Below are positions 1 to 8,041 of a stretch of 64,000 nt of DNA, piece by piece. Position 1 is the stretch's first letter, and each line of letters starts with the position of its first letter. Below the pieces are notes generated by a model. It saw only the letters and a program-made list of their open reading frames with translations. It ran no database searches and had not been told where the DNA came from. The position numbers were made by a program, and so were the translations under genes. The stretch is from Microvirga calopogonii (GTDB taxonomy: Bacteria; Pseudomonadota; Alphaproteobacteria; Rhizobiales; Beijerinckiaceae): contig NZ_QDGA01000018.1 in NCBI RefSeq assembly GCF_003347665.1, positions 1 through 64,000 on the forward strand, read 5' to 3'.

Positions 1-139
1 ACCGTGCCTGCTCCCACACTGCGACGCCTCGCGAGCGCGCCCCTCGTCAGGAGCAGATCTGGGTAATGATATAGCCAAGGTTGATGCGCCTGTCAAGAAC
101 AAAGTAAGAACATGAGATTGTCCTCACCACACCCGCGCC

Positions 140-228
140 GTCATCACCGGCCTCGTGCCGGTGATCCCGATCGGAAGAGCGCGGCGCTTCACAGCAGCGG
201 GATGGCCGGCACAAGGCCGGCCATGACG
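140..228. repeat. Dispersed palindromic repeat, family R1, full copy
   Basis: Two hairpin arms, CATCACCGGCCTCGTGCCGG on the left and GGCCGGCACAAGGCCGGCC on the right, joined by a spacer around CGATCGGAAGAGCGC. Each arm is an imperfect palindrome that would fold as a stem-loop. Similar copies lie near 4962, 9717, 10438, 33923, 40440 and 44071 and half copies elsewhere, always between genes. Translated, it gives the MAGLVPAI-type peptides often mis-called as proteins in these genomes. Confidence 0.9.
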
Positions 229-270
229 GGGAGAGGATGGACGCGGAGCGCTCGTCTCCTATCCCACAGC

Positions 271-377
271 CCTCATCCTGAGGAGCAGCGAAGCTGCGTC
301 TCGAAGGAGGCTCCAGCGCGCACGGGAGACGCCCTCGTCCTTCGAGACGGTCGCACAGCGACCTCCTCAGGATGAGG
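271..377. repeat. Dispersed palindromic repeat, family R2
   Basis: The ends are inverted: CCTCATCCTGAGGAG on the left and CTCCTCAGGATGAGG on the right. Inner inverted arms CGTCTCGAAGGA and TCCTTCGAGACG lie inside. Further copies are at 13305, 16661 and 46431. The copy sits between a full R1 copy and an R1 half copy, so the whole of 140-428 is one composite repeat block. Confidence 0.9.
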
Positions 378-400
378 GCTGTGGGGGCACGGCAGCCGGG

Positions 401-428
401 GATGGCCGGCACAAGGCCAGCCATGACG
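401..428. repeat. R1 half copy (right arm)
   Basis: GATGGCCGGCACAAGGCCAG followed by CCATGACG matches the right arm of the R1 repeat at 140-228, with one base change in the arm. No left arm is present. It directly follows the R2 copy. Confidence 0.8.
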
Positions 429-679
429 CGGAGTGTTGCAGCAGAAGTGTCATTCTGACCAAGACAAACAGCATGCCATTCGGCTTCAAAGCCCATGGTC
501 TCCAAGTGCCATTCGAGAACTTCAGGTGCTCCCTGAATGGAGCCGAATTTAAGCAAAACGGGGTGCGACAGAATTGAGCAGGAACTTTTTTCGTAGAAAG
601 TCGCGAAAAAATATACGCGGCAAAACAAGACCTTAACTTCTTGTTAACGATTACATCGCTCCGGCCCCACCGCCTGTAG
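429..679. other. Non-coding stretch, less GC-rich
   Basis: No convincing gene. The minus-strand frame open through here continues into the repeats and carries the MAGLVPAI repeat peptide, so it is not treated as coding. The part from about 560 to 660 is more AT-rich than its surroundings and could hold the promoter of the small gene at 772; no clear -35/-10 pair is assigned. Confidence 0.5.
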
Positions 680-766
680 CCCCTTCGGGGTGCTTCTCAG
701 GGCCATGAAGGTTTGATAGGTTCCTCTCCATTCAAAGGGGTATTTATCCCCTTCAGAAATAGGGGG
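680..766 (+). promoter_or_regulatory. Possible structured leader of the 33-aa peptide gene
   Basis: Two short hairpins can form: CCCC at 680-683 with GGGG at 687-690, and AAGGGG at 735-740 with CCCCTT at 748-753. The ribosome site AGGGGG at 761-766 is also complementary to the CCCC at 748-751, so the upstream hairpin and an SD-hiding hairpin would exclude one another. This comes from base pairing seen by eye only. Confidence 0.3.
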
Positions 767-771
767 CTCCG

Positions 772-873
772 ATGAATCTGGCATCGAACCTGGACTGGGC
801 GTCCAAGCTCAACATCGCTGCTGTCTGCGCATCCTTTTCCTTCATTCTCGTCGTCGTGACAGGTCTCTTCTAG
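772..873 (+). CDS. Small single-pass membrane peptide, 33 aa
   Basis: The reading frame begins MNLASNLDWASKLN and continues into a hydrophobic helix of about 19 residues (roughly 15-33) ending at VVTGLF. A good ribosome site, AGGGGG, lies five bases before the ATG, and a strong Rho-independent terminator follows 41 bases after the stop, so the gene stands as its own transcription unit. The length and layout (short polar N-terminus, one membrane helix, no C-terminal tail) suggest a small membrane protein. I do not recognise the family. It could act as a regulator or stabiliser of a larger membrane complex, but nothing here shows which. Confidence 0.6.
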   Translation: MNLASNLDWASKLNIAAVCASFSFILVVVTGLF

Positions 874-914
874 GATCGCGCCTGACTGCCCGAAACCTTG
901 TTTTTTATTCTTCC

Positions 915-938
915 ACGCTGCCGCTTCGGCAGCGTTTT
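915..938 (+). terminator. Rho-independent terminator
   Basis: Nine-base stem ACGCTGCCG / CGGCAGCGT with a three-base loop, followed by TTTT on the plus strand. It ends the transcript of the 33-aa peptide gene; its distal end touches the stop codon of the convergent gene at 938. Confidence 0.8.
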
Positions 939-1192
939 CATGTCTCCGGGCAGGCTATGTCCGTGATGCTCCAGGACATGACGTTGATCTCCATCTGACA
1001 CTGCGCCAGTTTGGGACCCTCGGCCGTCTTGAGACAGACCTTCTCCCCGACGGCGAACATCTTTCCCTGCGCGCGGCAATAGCACTCGAGCGGATTGTGA
1101 GAGGGGGCCTGGGCCGTCTGGACCGTAGGCATCTCGTGGGCCAGGGCCGGGGCTGCCGCAACGAGACCGAGAAAGACAACAACGCTGCGCAT
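938..1192 (-). CDS. Small secreted protein, 84 aa
   Basis: The N-terminus MRSVVVFLGLVAAAPALAHE is a classic signal peptide, with cleavage expected after ALA near residue 18. The mature part is about 65 residues and holds four cysteines (in CYCRAQGK, VCLK, QCQME and ACPET), which suggests a disulphide-bonded periplasmic or extracellular protein. I do not recognise a named family. It lies just upstream of moaE on the same strand, about 65 bases away from where that gene ends, and so could be in either the same or a separate unit. No function is assigned. Confidence 0.75.
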   Translation of the reverse strand: MRSVVVFLGLVAAAPALAHEMPTVQTAQAPSHNPLECYCRAQGKMFAVGEKVCLKTAEGPKLAQCQMEINVMSWSITDIACPET

Positions 1193-1258
1193 GAGACGCC
1201 TCCGTATGTCGTTTCACGGAAGATGCTCATCCCGTCGCAAGGCCGCGTCAAGCCTCGA

Positions 1259-1714
1259 TCAGCGCCATCGCTCCACCGCCCGGTCGTCGGCCTCCTTCGC
1301 CTCGACCCAGGCTCCGACGGTCCCGTCCTTGAGATGCTCGCGCTTCCAGAACGGAGCGTGGGTCTTCAGATAATCCATCAGGAAGGAGGCGGCCTCGAAG
1401 GCGGCCTGCCGGTGGGCGCTGGCCGCGAGGACGAGCACGATCTCCTCCCCCGGCCCGATCTTGCCGAAGCGATGGATGACCGTGAGGCCCAGAAGCGGCC
1501 AGCGGGTCAGCGCCTCATCGGCGATGCGTCCGATCTCGGCCTCCGCCATGCCTGGATAATGCTCGAGTTCGAGGGCCGTGAGCCGCCCGCCCTCGTCCCG
1601 GCACAGGCCCGTGAAGGCGACCACGGCACCGATATCCGCCCTCCCCCGGGTCAGAACGGCCGTCTCGTCGGCGGTATCGAAGGGTTCGGCCTGGATGCGG
1701 ATGGTTGCCGTCAT
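1259..1714 (-). CDS. moaE: Molybdopterin synthase catalytic subunit MoaE
   Basis: MoaE forms the heterotetrameric molybdopterin synthase with MoaD and converts precursor Z (cPMP) to molybdopterin by adding two sulphurs. The 151-aa product has the family core: VAFTGLCRDEGG near the N-terminus, LELEHYPGMAEAEI, VIHRFGKIGPGEE, and the C-terminal AFWKRE-type segment (APFWKREHLKDG) with the conserved active-site lysine. I start at MTATIRIQ; a longer frame back to 1756 reads through a dispersed repeat and adds a meaningless MQVHFRVRC peptide. The moaD gene lies upstream, separated only by that repeat. No good ribosome site is visible before the chosen ATG, which is odd. Confidence 0.95.
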   Translation of the reverse strand: MTATIRIQAEPFDTADETAVLTRGRADIGAVVAFTGLCRDEGGRLTALELEHYPGMAEAEIGRIADEALTRWPLLGLTVIHRFGKIGPGEEIVLVLAASAHRQAAFEAASFLMDYLKTHAPFWKREHLKDGTVGAWVEAKEADDRAVERWR

Positions 1715-1725
1715 CGGTTTTGAAC

Positions 1726-1842
1726 TAGAGCATCGGACCCGAAAGTGGACTTGCACTTTTGGGATTCACCCGATGCTCTACTCTCTGAAGAGCGCATCGT
1801 TCGGGGCGGAAAACCGGGTCCACTTTTCCGCACGATGCTCTA
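1726..1842. repeat. Dispersed palindromic repeat, family R3
   Basis: Two hairpin halves: TAGAGCATCGGACCCGAAAG pairing with the segment ending CCCGATGCTCTA, then GCGCATCGTTCGGGGCGGAA leading to CGCACGATGCTCTAG. The inner arms carry AAAGTGGAC and GTCCACTTTT blocks. Further copies are at 19178 and 26771. This copy fills the moaD-moaE gap exactly: its right end provides the moaD stop codon. Confidence 0.9.
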
Positions 1843-2091
1843 GCCTCCCGTCATCGGCGGGAAGAAAGCGATCTCCCGGGCGCCGGCGATCCGGGCGTCG
1901 GGCTTCACGTGGACATGGTCGACGGCGGCGCGGACGACGCCCTCGTTCTCGAAGGCATATTCGTATTCCTCGCCCCGGCCCTTCAGCCAGCGCACCAGAT
2001 CGGCCACCGTATCGATGCCCTCCGGCAGGGCCACCTGCTCGTCGGTCTTGCCGACCCGCTCGCGCACCCAGGCGAAATAGACGAGCTTCAT
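1840..2091 (-). CDS. moaD: Molybdopterin synthase sulphur-carrier subunit MoaD
   Basis: An 83-aa beta-grasp protein ending in the double glycine (FFPPMTGG) that is thiocarboxylated and delivers sulphur to MoaE's active site. The start MKLVYFAWVRERVGK is typical of the family. The gene is four bases downstream of pgsA on the same strand, in the common alphaproteobacterial order uvrC-pgsA-moaD-moaE. The TAG stop is formed by the last bases of an R3 repeat that separates it from moaE, so the repeat seems to have landed immediately behind the glycine codons without damaging the essential C-terminus. Confidence 0.95.
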   Translation of the reverse strand: MKLVYFAWVRERVGKTDEQVALPEGIDTVADLVRWLKGRGEEYEYAFENEGVVRAAVDHVHVKPDARIAGAREIAFFPPMTGG

Positions 2092-2095
2092 GACC

Positions 2096-2692
2096 CTAGC
2101 CCTCGTCCACGAGATGACGGATGCCGTTCTTGAAGTAGTCCCAGCCCGTGTAGATCGTCAGGATGGCGGCGATCCAGAGCAGGATCGTGCCGATGAGGAT
2201 GTTGTTGGGCAGCACCGTCTCGCCGGCAGGACCTGCGATCAGGAAACCCAGGGCCACGAGCTGGAGCGTCGTCTTCCATTTGGCCACCCGGCTGACGGGT
2301 ACGCTCACCTTCAGCTCGGCCAGGAACTCCCGCAGGCCCGAGACCAGGATCTCGCGGCAGAGGATGACGATGGCGGCCCAGAGCGCCCACCCCCTGATGG
2401 TGCCGTCGGCGACCAGCATGAGCAGGCTCGCGGCCACCAGAAGCTTGTCGGCGATGGGGTCCAGCATGCGCCCCAGGGCCGATTGCTGGGAAAAGGTCCG
2501 TGCCACATAGCCGTCGAGGTAATCGGTGATCGCCGCCAAGGCGAACACGAACAGGGCCAGCCAGCGGGACCAGTGGTCCTCGGGCCAGAACAGGAGACCG
2601 ACCACGGCCGGCACCGCGACCAACCGACCGTAGGTCAGCATGTTCGCAAGGTTGAAAGCCTTCGAGCGGCCCAAGGAGGAAACGGTCTTCAT
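2096..2692 (-). CDS. pgsA: CDP-diacylglycerol-glycerol-3-phosphate 3-phosphatidyltransferase
   Basis: This membrane enzyme makes phosphatidylglycerol phosphate from CDP-diacylglycerol and glycerol 3-phosphate, the committed step to phosphatidylglycerol and cardiolipin. The CDP-alcohol phosphotransferase motif is complete: DYLDGYVAR, then GRMLDPIADK, giving the D-x2-DG-x2-AR-x8-G-x3-D-x3-D pattern. Several hydrophobic helices follow. I start at MKTVSSLGRS (198 aa), with an AGG-containing site eight bases upstream; an alternative ATG six codons earlier is possible. It lies about 125 bases downstream of uvrC and is nearly fused to moaD. Confidence 0.95.
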   Translation of the reverse strand: MKTVSSLGRSKAFNLANMLTYGRLVAVPAVVGLLFWPEDHWSRWLALFVFALAAITDYLDGYVARTFSQQSALGRMLDPIADKLLVAASLLMLVADGTIRGWALWAAIVILCREILVSGLREFLAELKVSVPVSRVAKWKTTLQLVALGFLIAGPAGETVLPNNILIGTILLWIAAILTIYTGWDYFKNGIRHLVDEG

Positions 2693-2816
2693 GACACCTG
2701 CAGGAAGCATAAGGATGGTCCGTCCGTCAATCGGAGGGGCTGCCGTTGCGCACCGCCGCTATTCCGCACGCACGGCAATGTGAAACGAGCCTGTCCGCTC
2801 CAGCCGATATCCATGT

Positions 2817-4817
2817 CTATCCCCGCTCGTGGAAGAAGTCGTAGACCGCACGGGCCGTTGCGGCATTCACCCCGGGCGCCTTCATCAAGTCCTCCAGGGC
2901 TGCCCGCTGGATCGCCTTGACGGTTCCGAAATGGTGCAGGAGCGCGCGTTTGCGAGTGGGCCCGATGCCGGCGATCTCATCGAGCGGGTTCTTCACCAGC
3001 TCACGCTTGCGCTTGGCCCGGTGCGCCCCGATGGCGAAGCGGTGGGCCTCGTCGCGCAGGCGCTGCACGAAATAAAGCGCGGGATCCCGCGGCGGCATCT
3101 TGAAGGGCGGCTGGCCCGGCTTGAAGAAGGTCTCGCGCCCGGCATCGCGATCTCGCCCCTTGGCGATGCCGACCAGGGCCACGTCGTCCTCGCTGACGCC
3201 CACCTCGGCCAGGGCCTGCCGCGCCGCCTCCAGCTGCCCCTTGCCGCCGTCGATCAGGACCAGATCGGGCCATGCGGGAAAGGAATCGTCGTGGGTCTGA
3301 TGGTCGGCCTCGCCGCGCGGCTCCTCCTTCACCAGGCGGGCGAAGCGGCGCTGCAGCATCTCGCGCATCATGCCGTAATCGTCGCCGGGCTTCAGGTCCT
3401 CGGACTTCATGTTGAAGGTGCGGTAATGCTGCTTCATGAAGCCGTTGGCGCCCGCCACCACCATGGCGCCCACCGCGTTGGTGCCCATGATGTGCGAGTT
3501 GTCGTAGACCTCCACGCGCCGCGGCGCCTTCGACAATCCGAAGGCCTGCCCCAGGGACACGAGAAGCTTCTGCTGCGAGGACGTGTCGGCAAGGCGTCGG
3601 CCCAGCGCCTCGCGGGCGTTGCGCAGCGCATACTCGATGAGCTGGCGCCGCTCGCCGCGCTGGGGCGCGTGGATCTCGACCCTGGTCTCGGTCCGGGTGG
3701 ACAGGGCCGCCGCCATGAGCTCGGCATCCTCGATCTCGTGGGAGAGCAGGATCAGCCGGGGAGCGGGCTTGTCGTCGTAGAACTGCGCCATGAACGAGCT
3801 GAGGACCTCCTCGCGGCTCATCGACTTGTCGGCCTTCGGGAAGTAGGCCCGGTTGCCCCAGTTCTGCCAGTTGCGGAAGAAGAACACTTCCACGCAGAAC
3901 TGTCCGGCCTGCTCGTCGAGGGCGAAGACATCCGCCTCCTCCACCGACTGCGTGTTGATGCCCTGCACGCCCTGGATGGCCGACAAGGCAGCCAGACGGT
4001 CGCGGCAGCGCGCGGCGCGCTCGAATTCCAGCTCCTCGGCCGCGGCTTGCATCTCGTCCGTGATGCGCTGCTTCACCGCGTTCGACTTGCCCGACAGGAA
4101 TGCCCGCGCCTCGGAGACCAGCTCGGCATAATCCTCGCGCGAGATCTCGTTCGTGCACGGTCCCGAGCAGCGTTTGATTTGATAGAGCAGACAGGGCCGC
4201 GTGCGGTTTTCGTAATAGCTGTCGTTGCACGAGCGCAGCAGGAACGCGCGCTGCAGGGCATTGATGGTGCGGTTCACCGCCCAGACGCTGGCGAAGGGTC
4301 CGTAATAATCGCCTTTGCGCTTCCTCGCGCCGCGATGCTTCACGAGCTGCGGCGCCTCATGGTCGGCGGTGAGCAGGATGTAGGGCAGCGACTTGTCGTC
4401 ACGCAGAAGCACGTTGTAGCGGGGCTTGAGCTGCTTGATGAGGTTGGCTTCGAGCAGCAGCGCCTCGGTCTCCGTCGCCGTGGTGACGAACTCCATCGAG
4501 GTGGTTTCGCCGATCATGCGGGCGATGCGGTTGGAGTGCGCCTGCCCCCGCGCATAGGAGCCGACCCGGTTCTTCAGGCTCTTCGCCTTGCCCACATAAA
4601 GCACGTCGCCCTTGGCATCGAGCATGCGGTAGACGCCGGGCGCATTGGGAAGGGTGGTCCAGAAATGCCGGATGACCTCGGTGCCGCGCTGGACCGAGCC
4701 CGGATTGGCCTCCAGGTCGAACTCGACATCCGAACCGCTTTCGACGGCGACGGATTCGTCGTCTTCCTCATTGTCCAGAATATCGGGTGGAACGTCGTTG
4801 GTGGTGTTGCGACTCAT
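2817..4817 (-). CDS. uvrC: UvrABC excinuclease subunit C
   Basis: UvrC makes both incisions in nucleotide excision repair. In the 666-aa product the GIY-YIG nuclease is seen around residues 57-90 ([20 protein letters not shown]), followed by the cysteine-bearing segment [15 protein letters not shown], a UVR region ([20 protein letters not shown]), the RNase H-like second nuclease ([25 protein letters not shown]) and C-terminal helix-hairpin-helix motifs ([20 protein letters not shown]). An acidic tail of about 40 residues precedes the nuclease, longer than in E. coli but usual in alphaproteobacteria. No ribosome site is obvious before the ATG. I see no LexA box of the alphaproteobacterial type upstream. 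Confidence 0.97.
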   Translation of the reverse strand: MSRNTTNDVPPDILDNEEDDESVAVESGSDVEFDLEANPGSVQRGTEVIRHFWTTLPNAPGVYRMLDAKGDVLYVGKAKSLKNRVGSYARGQAHSNRIARMIGETTSMEFVTTATETEALLLEANLIKQLKPRYNVLLRDDKSLPYILLTADHEAPQLVKHRGARKRKGDYYGPFASVWAVNRTINALQRAFLLRSCNDSYYENRTRPCLLYQIKRCSGPCTNEISREDYAELVSEARAFLSGKSNAVKQRITDEMQAAAEELEFERAARCRDRLAALSAIQGVQGINTQSVEEADVFALDEQAGQFCVEVFFFRNWQNWGNRAYFPKADKSMSREEVLSSFMAQFYDDKPAPRLILLSHEIEDAELMAAALSTRTETRVEIHAPQRGERRQLIEYALRNAREALGRRLADTSSQQKLLVSLGQAFGLSKAPRRVEVYDNSHIMGTNAVGAMVVAGANGFMKQHYRTFNMKSEDLKPGDDYGMMREMLQRRFARLVKEEPRGEADHQTHDDSFPAWPDLVLIDGGKGQLEAARQALAEVGVSEDDVALVGIAKGRDRDAGRETFFKPGQPPFKMPPRDPALYFVQRLRDEAHRFAIGAHRAKRKRELVKNPLDEIAGIGPTRKRALLHHFGTVKAIQRAALEDLMKAPGVNAATARAVYDFFHERG

Positions 4818-4961
4818 GGGGGAGATTTAGGCATTCCCGGCCGCGCAGGAAAGTCCTTCTGCCGGGGGCGTTACTCGTGCCCGCATCAGATCGAGGGGAG
4901 CGCGACCTTGAAGAGCGGAGTTCGCTCAGCGGTTGGCCGATCAACGTCCAACCCGCGATAC

Positions 4962-5049
4962 GTCATCACCGGCCTTGTGCCGGTGATCTCAATTGGAAAA
5001 GCATGGCGCTTCACGGCATCGGGATGGCCGGCACAAGGCCGGCCATGAC
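4962..5049. repeat. R1 repeat, full copy
   Basis: Left arm CATCACCGGCCTTGTGCCGG and right arm GATGGCCGGCACAAGGCCGG with the intervening spacer. It lies between uvrC and the RTX-type gene. The remaining bases from 4818 to 4961 show no gene. Confidence 0.9.
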
Positions 5050-5064
5050 TGGGGGAGCCAGGGA

Positions 5065-6663
5065 TCAGACGATGGCGAAGTCGAGATGGCTCAACTTGAG
5101 GTTCTTCGCCAGCTTGGCGATCTCGATGGCTTCCTTCGCGCCGGAGCCGTCCGCATCGTAGGACAGAATGCCGGTCTTCTTGTCGTAGACGATATAGTCG
5201 TTCTTATCCCCGGCCTGCTTGCCGAGCTTGAGGAACTTCTTGTTCAGCACGGCGGGCGCCGTTTCCGTCCCGGCCTTTCCGAGCTTCTTGAAGATCGCGT
5301 TGTCGAGCCAGATCTTGTCCTCGCCCGGCTTGAAGTCGGTGATCGTGTCGAAGTTCACCTTACGATCGGTCTTGGCTGTGCCGAGTTTGGAATTGAACAC
5401 GAACACGTCCGCGCCGTTCAGGCCCGTGAGCTTGTCGTTGCCGTAGCCGCCATAGAATTTGTCGTCGCCCTCGCCGCCAACGAGCACATCCTTACCTTTG
5501 GTGCCGAGGCGCGTGAACCCGAATGAGCCCGATGGATCGGTTTCGGGAGGAGCCACATATCCTGTGCTGAAGACTTGGAAGTGACTCGTGTACTGGCCTT
5601 GCGCGAAGTTTAACCAGCCCACCAATAGGCTGCCGTCCTTCAGAACCTCCATATCTAGACCGTATTGCTGGCCGTCTCTGCTCTGATGCGCGAGGATTGG
5701 CGCCGTAACGACTGAGCCTGTCGCCGAATAGGTGCCGATGTAGGCATCCATATTACCTTCATCAACATCCGCGATGCCTAGTATGAAGCCTCCCTCAGGC
5801 AATGCCTCAATTCTGTCTATATAGCTAGAACCATCTGCATCTTGGTGGAGGATCACCTCCCCCCCTATGAGCGCTCCGGTCGAGCTGACTATTTGCCCCT
5901 TGATTGCCTTCGACCCACCTAAATATGCCTCATCCCATGCAACAACGAAATTGCCATTCGCGAGACCAACAACTGAGGCTCCGGGAGATACGTGACCTAC
6001 TTGTCCAGGAGCTACAACGTCTGGCAGGTTCTTGATAAGGGTCTCGGTCGCCGTGCCACTGGGAAGCCGCAGATAGGCCTTGATGACAGTTCCCGTTTCG
6101 GATACGGCAGCCTCCTCGACCACCGTGACAAAGCCGCCGCCTCGCAATCCGGCAATCGAATTCTCATCCCAGGCTGAAATGTTAGAAGTCGTGCCGGGGT
6201 TACCATTGCGGTCGAAGATGATGGTATTGGTGCCCCCATCTTCATAGCTCATCGCATAGCCACCATTGGCAAGGGTCGTAAGCCTTGGGAAACTTGCATT
6301 GGTCGAACCGATCTGGATGGGAGCTTTGAAGGCCGATCCGTCCGAATTGAATATCCCTGTTTCCGCGTAGGAAGTTGCGAGAGATCCGTCAGGCTTATAT
6401 TCCCAAGCAACTGCGAAGCGTCCATCTGGAAGGGCCTTGACTGCACGGGAATCAATGTTTCCGCCGGTAAAAGATTTTATGAGAAAGCTCTGACCAATCG
6501 CTACTCCGGCAGGAGAGTAAACTTGGCCGATATAGTCTTGGGCATCCGCGCCGGACCTGACTTGAAGGACAACAATATTTCCGTCGGCAAGGACTGCGAA
6601 AGGGGTGTAATTGTTTTCCGAAGTGCTTTTCTGCCATTCGGGTGCGGTACGGGTCAAGGTCAT
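5065..6663 (-). CDS. RTX-type secreted protein with seven-repeat propeller domain
   Basis: A 532-aa protein without a Sec signal peptide. Seven repeats of the pattern L-x-[DNG]-G-x-[FIL]-x-[VAL] start at residues 25, 78, 131, 173, 234, 288 and 341, about 53 apart, which predicts a seven-bladed beta-propeller. Residues 386-425 hold glycine/aspartate RTX turns (GKDVLVGGEGDDKFYGGYGN), which bind calcium, and the tail resembles the C-terminal region of serralysin-type proteins (DTITDFKPGEDKIWLDNA). The last residues DFAIV fit the type I secretion signal. No ABC/MFP exporter genes lie nearby. The middle of the gene is less GC-rich and uses rarer codons than its neighbours, suggesting transfer. A paralogous tail is found at the right edge of the window. 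SD AGGAG precedes the start. Confidence 0.85.
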   Translation of the reverse strand: MTLTRTAPEWQKSTSENNYTPFAVLADGNIVVLQVRSGADAQDYIGQVYSPAGVAIGQSFLIKSFTGGNIDSRAVKALPDGRFAVAWEYKPDGSLATSYAETGIFNSDGSAFKAPIQIGSTNASFPRLTTLANGGYAMSYEDGGTNTIIFDRNGNPGTTSNISAWDENSIAGLRGGGFVTVVEEAAVSETGTVIKAYLRLPSGTATETLIKNLPDVVAPGQVGHVSPGASVVGLANGNFVVAWDEAYLGGSKAIKGQIVSSTGALIGGEVILHQDADGSSYIDRIEALPEGGFILGIADVDEGNMDAYIGTYSATGSVVTAPILAHQSRDGQQYGLDMEVLKDGSLLVGWLNFAQGQYTSHFQVFSTGYVAPPETDPSGSFGFTRLGTKGKDVLVGGEGDDKFYGGYGNDKLTGLNGADVFVFNSKLGTAKTDRKVNFDTITDFKPGEDKIWLDNAIFKKLGKAGTETAPAVLNKKFLKLGKQAGDKNDYIVYDKKTGILSYDADGSGAKEAIEIAKLAKNLKLSHLDFAIV

Positions 6664-6818
6664 GTTATTTAAACTCCTGTCTGATATATAACATCATTAT
6701 GTTTTAGCTTGGCAGAAGTCTACTTTTCGCTGGTTTCCTTTCGCAGATGGCCTGCCTAGACCGCCCGCCGCATCCGGTCTAAACGGCTAAGCTCCTGCGA
6801 ATTCAGCGGAGCCAAATC

Positions 6819-7979
6819 ATGCGCCTGTCGATCGTCACGTCAGCCGTCGTCGCGGCCCTGGTGGGATTCGGCAGCACGATCGCCATCATCATCGCGGCCG
6901 CCCAGGCGGTGGGGGCCGATGCGGCGCAGACCTCGTCGTGGGTGGCGGCCCTGTGCCTGTCCATGGCGGCGACCGCCGGGTACTTGAGCGTCCGCTACCG
7001 AATGCCCGTCGTGACCGCCTGGTCGACGCCCGGTGCCGCCCTAATCGCGGCCTCGACCGGGATCTCCATCCATGCGGCGGTGGGCGCCTTCCTCCTGGCC
7101 GGCGGCCTGATCGTGCTGGCGGGTTTCATCAGGCCGTTCGGGCGGATGATCGAACGCATTCCCACGTCCATTGCCGCCGCGATGCTGGCGGGTGTCCTGC
7201 TGCAGTTCGTGGTGGGCGTCTTTCAGAGCGCCCAAGGCGCGCCGGGCCTCGTCCTGCCCCTGGTCGGCATCTTCCTGGTGGTTCGCCTGTTCAACCCGGC
7301 GCTCGCCGTGCTGGCGGTGCTTTTCGTCGGCCTCGGCATCGCCTTCGGGGGCAGTCTGGCCCGGCCGCTCACGTCGGACCTCACCCTCTCCACCCTCACC
7401 TTCATCGCCCCCGCCTGGGACCTCACGGCCCTGATTGGGCTCGGCCTGCCCCTGTTCCTGGTGACCATGGCCTCGCAGAACCTGCCGGGCTTCGCGGTGC
7501 TCAAGGCCTCCGGCTACGAGCCACCCTCCAGCCCGATTCTCGCCGTGACGGGCTTGGCCTCGATCGTCACGGCCTTCTTCGGCGCCCATACGAGCAACCT
7601 CGCGGCGATCTCCGCCGCGATCTGCACCGGGCCCGATACGCACCCGGACCCGAAGAAGCGCTGGATGGTCGGCCCATTCTATGCCTTGAGCTATCTCGTC
7701 TTCGCCGCGTTCAGCGCCGCCCTCATCGGCCTGATCGCCGCGCTGCCGCCCGAACTGATCAAGACCGTCGCGGGCCTGGCCCTGATGGGAGCCTTCATGG
7801 GCGCGCTGAGCTCCGCCCTCTCCGAGGATTCCAAGCGGTTTCCGGCCATCGTCACCCTCGTGGTCACGGCCTCCGGCCTCACCCTGTTCGGCATCGGCTC
7901 GGCCTTCTGGGGACTGGTGGCCGGTCTCGTGACGCTCGGGCTCGATTTCGTGGCCCTCGCCTTGCGCCGACGCGGCTGA
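6819..7979 (+). CDS. benE: BenE-family benzoate/proton symporter
   Basis: A 386-aa polytopic membrane protein that matches the BenE family throughout: FGSTIAIIIAAAQAVGADAA and AATAGYLSVRYRMPVVTAWS near the N-terminus, LPLFLVTMASQNLPGFAVLK in the middle, and repeated Ala/Leu/Gly-rich helices (about 11-12). BenE proteins are secondary transporters of the NCS2-like fold, and the named member imports benzoate with protons. No benzoate-degrading genes are nearby, so the substrate here is uncertain. GGAG lies before the ATG. The gene is divergent from the RTX-type gene with a 155-base shared promoter region. Confidence 0.9.
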   Translation: MRLSIVTSAVVAALVGFGSTIAIIIAAAQAVGADAAQTSSWVAALCLSMAATAGYLSVRYRMPVVTAWSTPGAALIAASTGISIHAAVGAFLLAGGLIVLAGFIRPFGRMIERIPTSIAAAMLAGVLLQFVVGVFQSAQGAPGLVLPLVGIFLVVRLFNPALAVLAVLFVGLGIAFGGSLARPLTSDLTLSTLTFIAPAWDLTALIGLGLPLFLVTMASQNLPGFAVLKASGYEPPSSPILAVTGLASIVTAFFGAHTSNLAAISAAICTGPDTHPDPKKRWMVGPFYALSYLVFAAFSAALIGLIAALPPELIKTVAGLALMGAFMGALSSALSEDSKRFPAIVTLVVTASGLTLFGIGSAFWGLVAGLVTLGLDFVALALRRRG

Positions 7980-8041
7980 TCTGGACGGCGGCCTCCGTTA
8001 AGCTTAATACTTCGTTACGAAGAACAAGAACGGGGGCTCTC

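Noticed and set aside
47-628. Minus-strand open frame of 193 codons at the left edge
   Set aside because: It runs through the R1/R2 repeat block and contains the MAGLVPAI repeat peptide; no ribosome site, domain or coding-like composition.
4919-4935. Possible LexA box upstream of uvrC
   Set aside because: GTTC is followed by GTTG at the wrong spacing; it does not fit the alphaproteobacterial GAAC-N7-GAAC pattern on either strand.
2829-5048. Long plus-strand frame opposite uvrC
   Set aside because: GC-rich third codon positions open antisense frames; the minus strand clearly encodes UvrC with all motifs.
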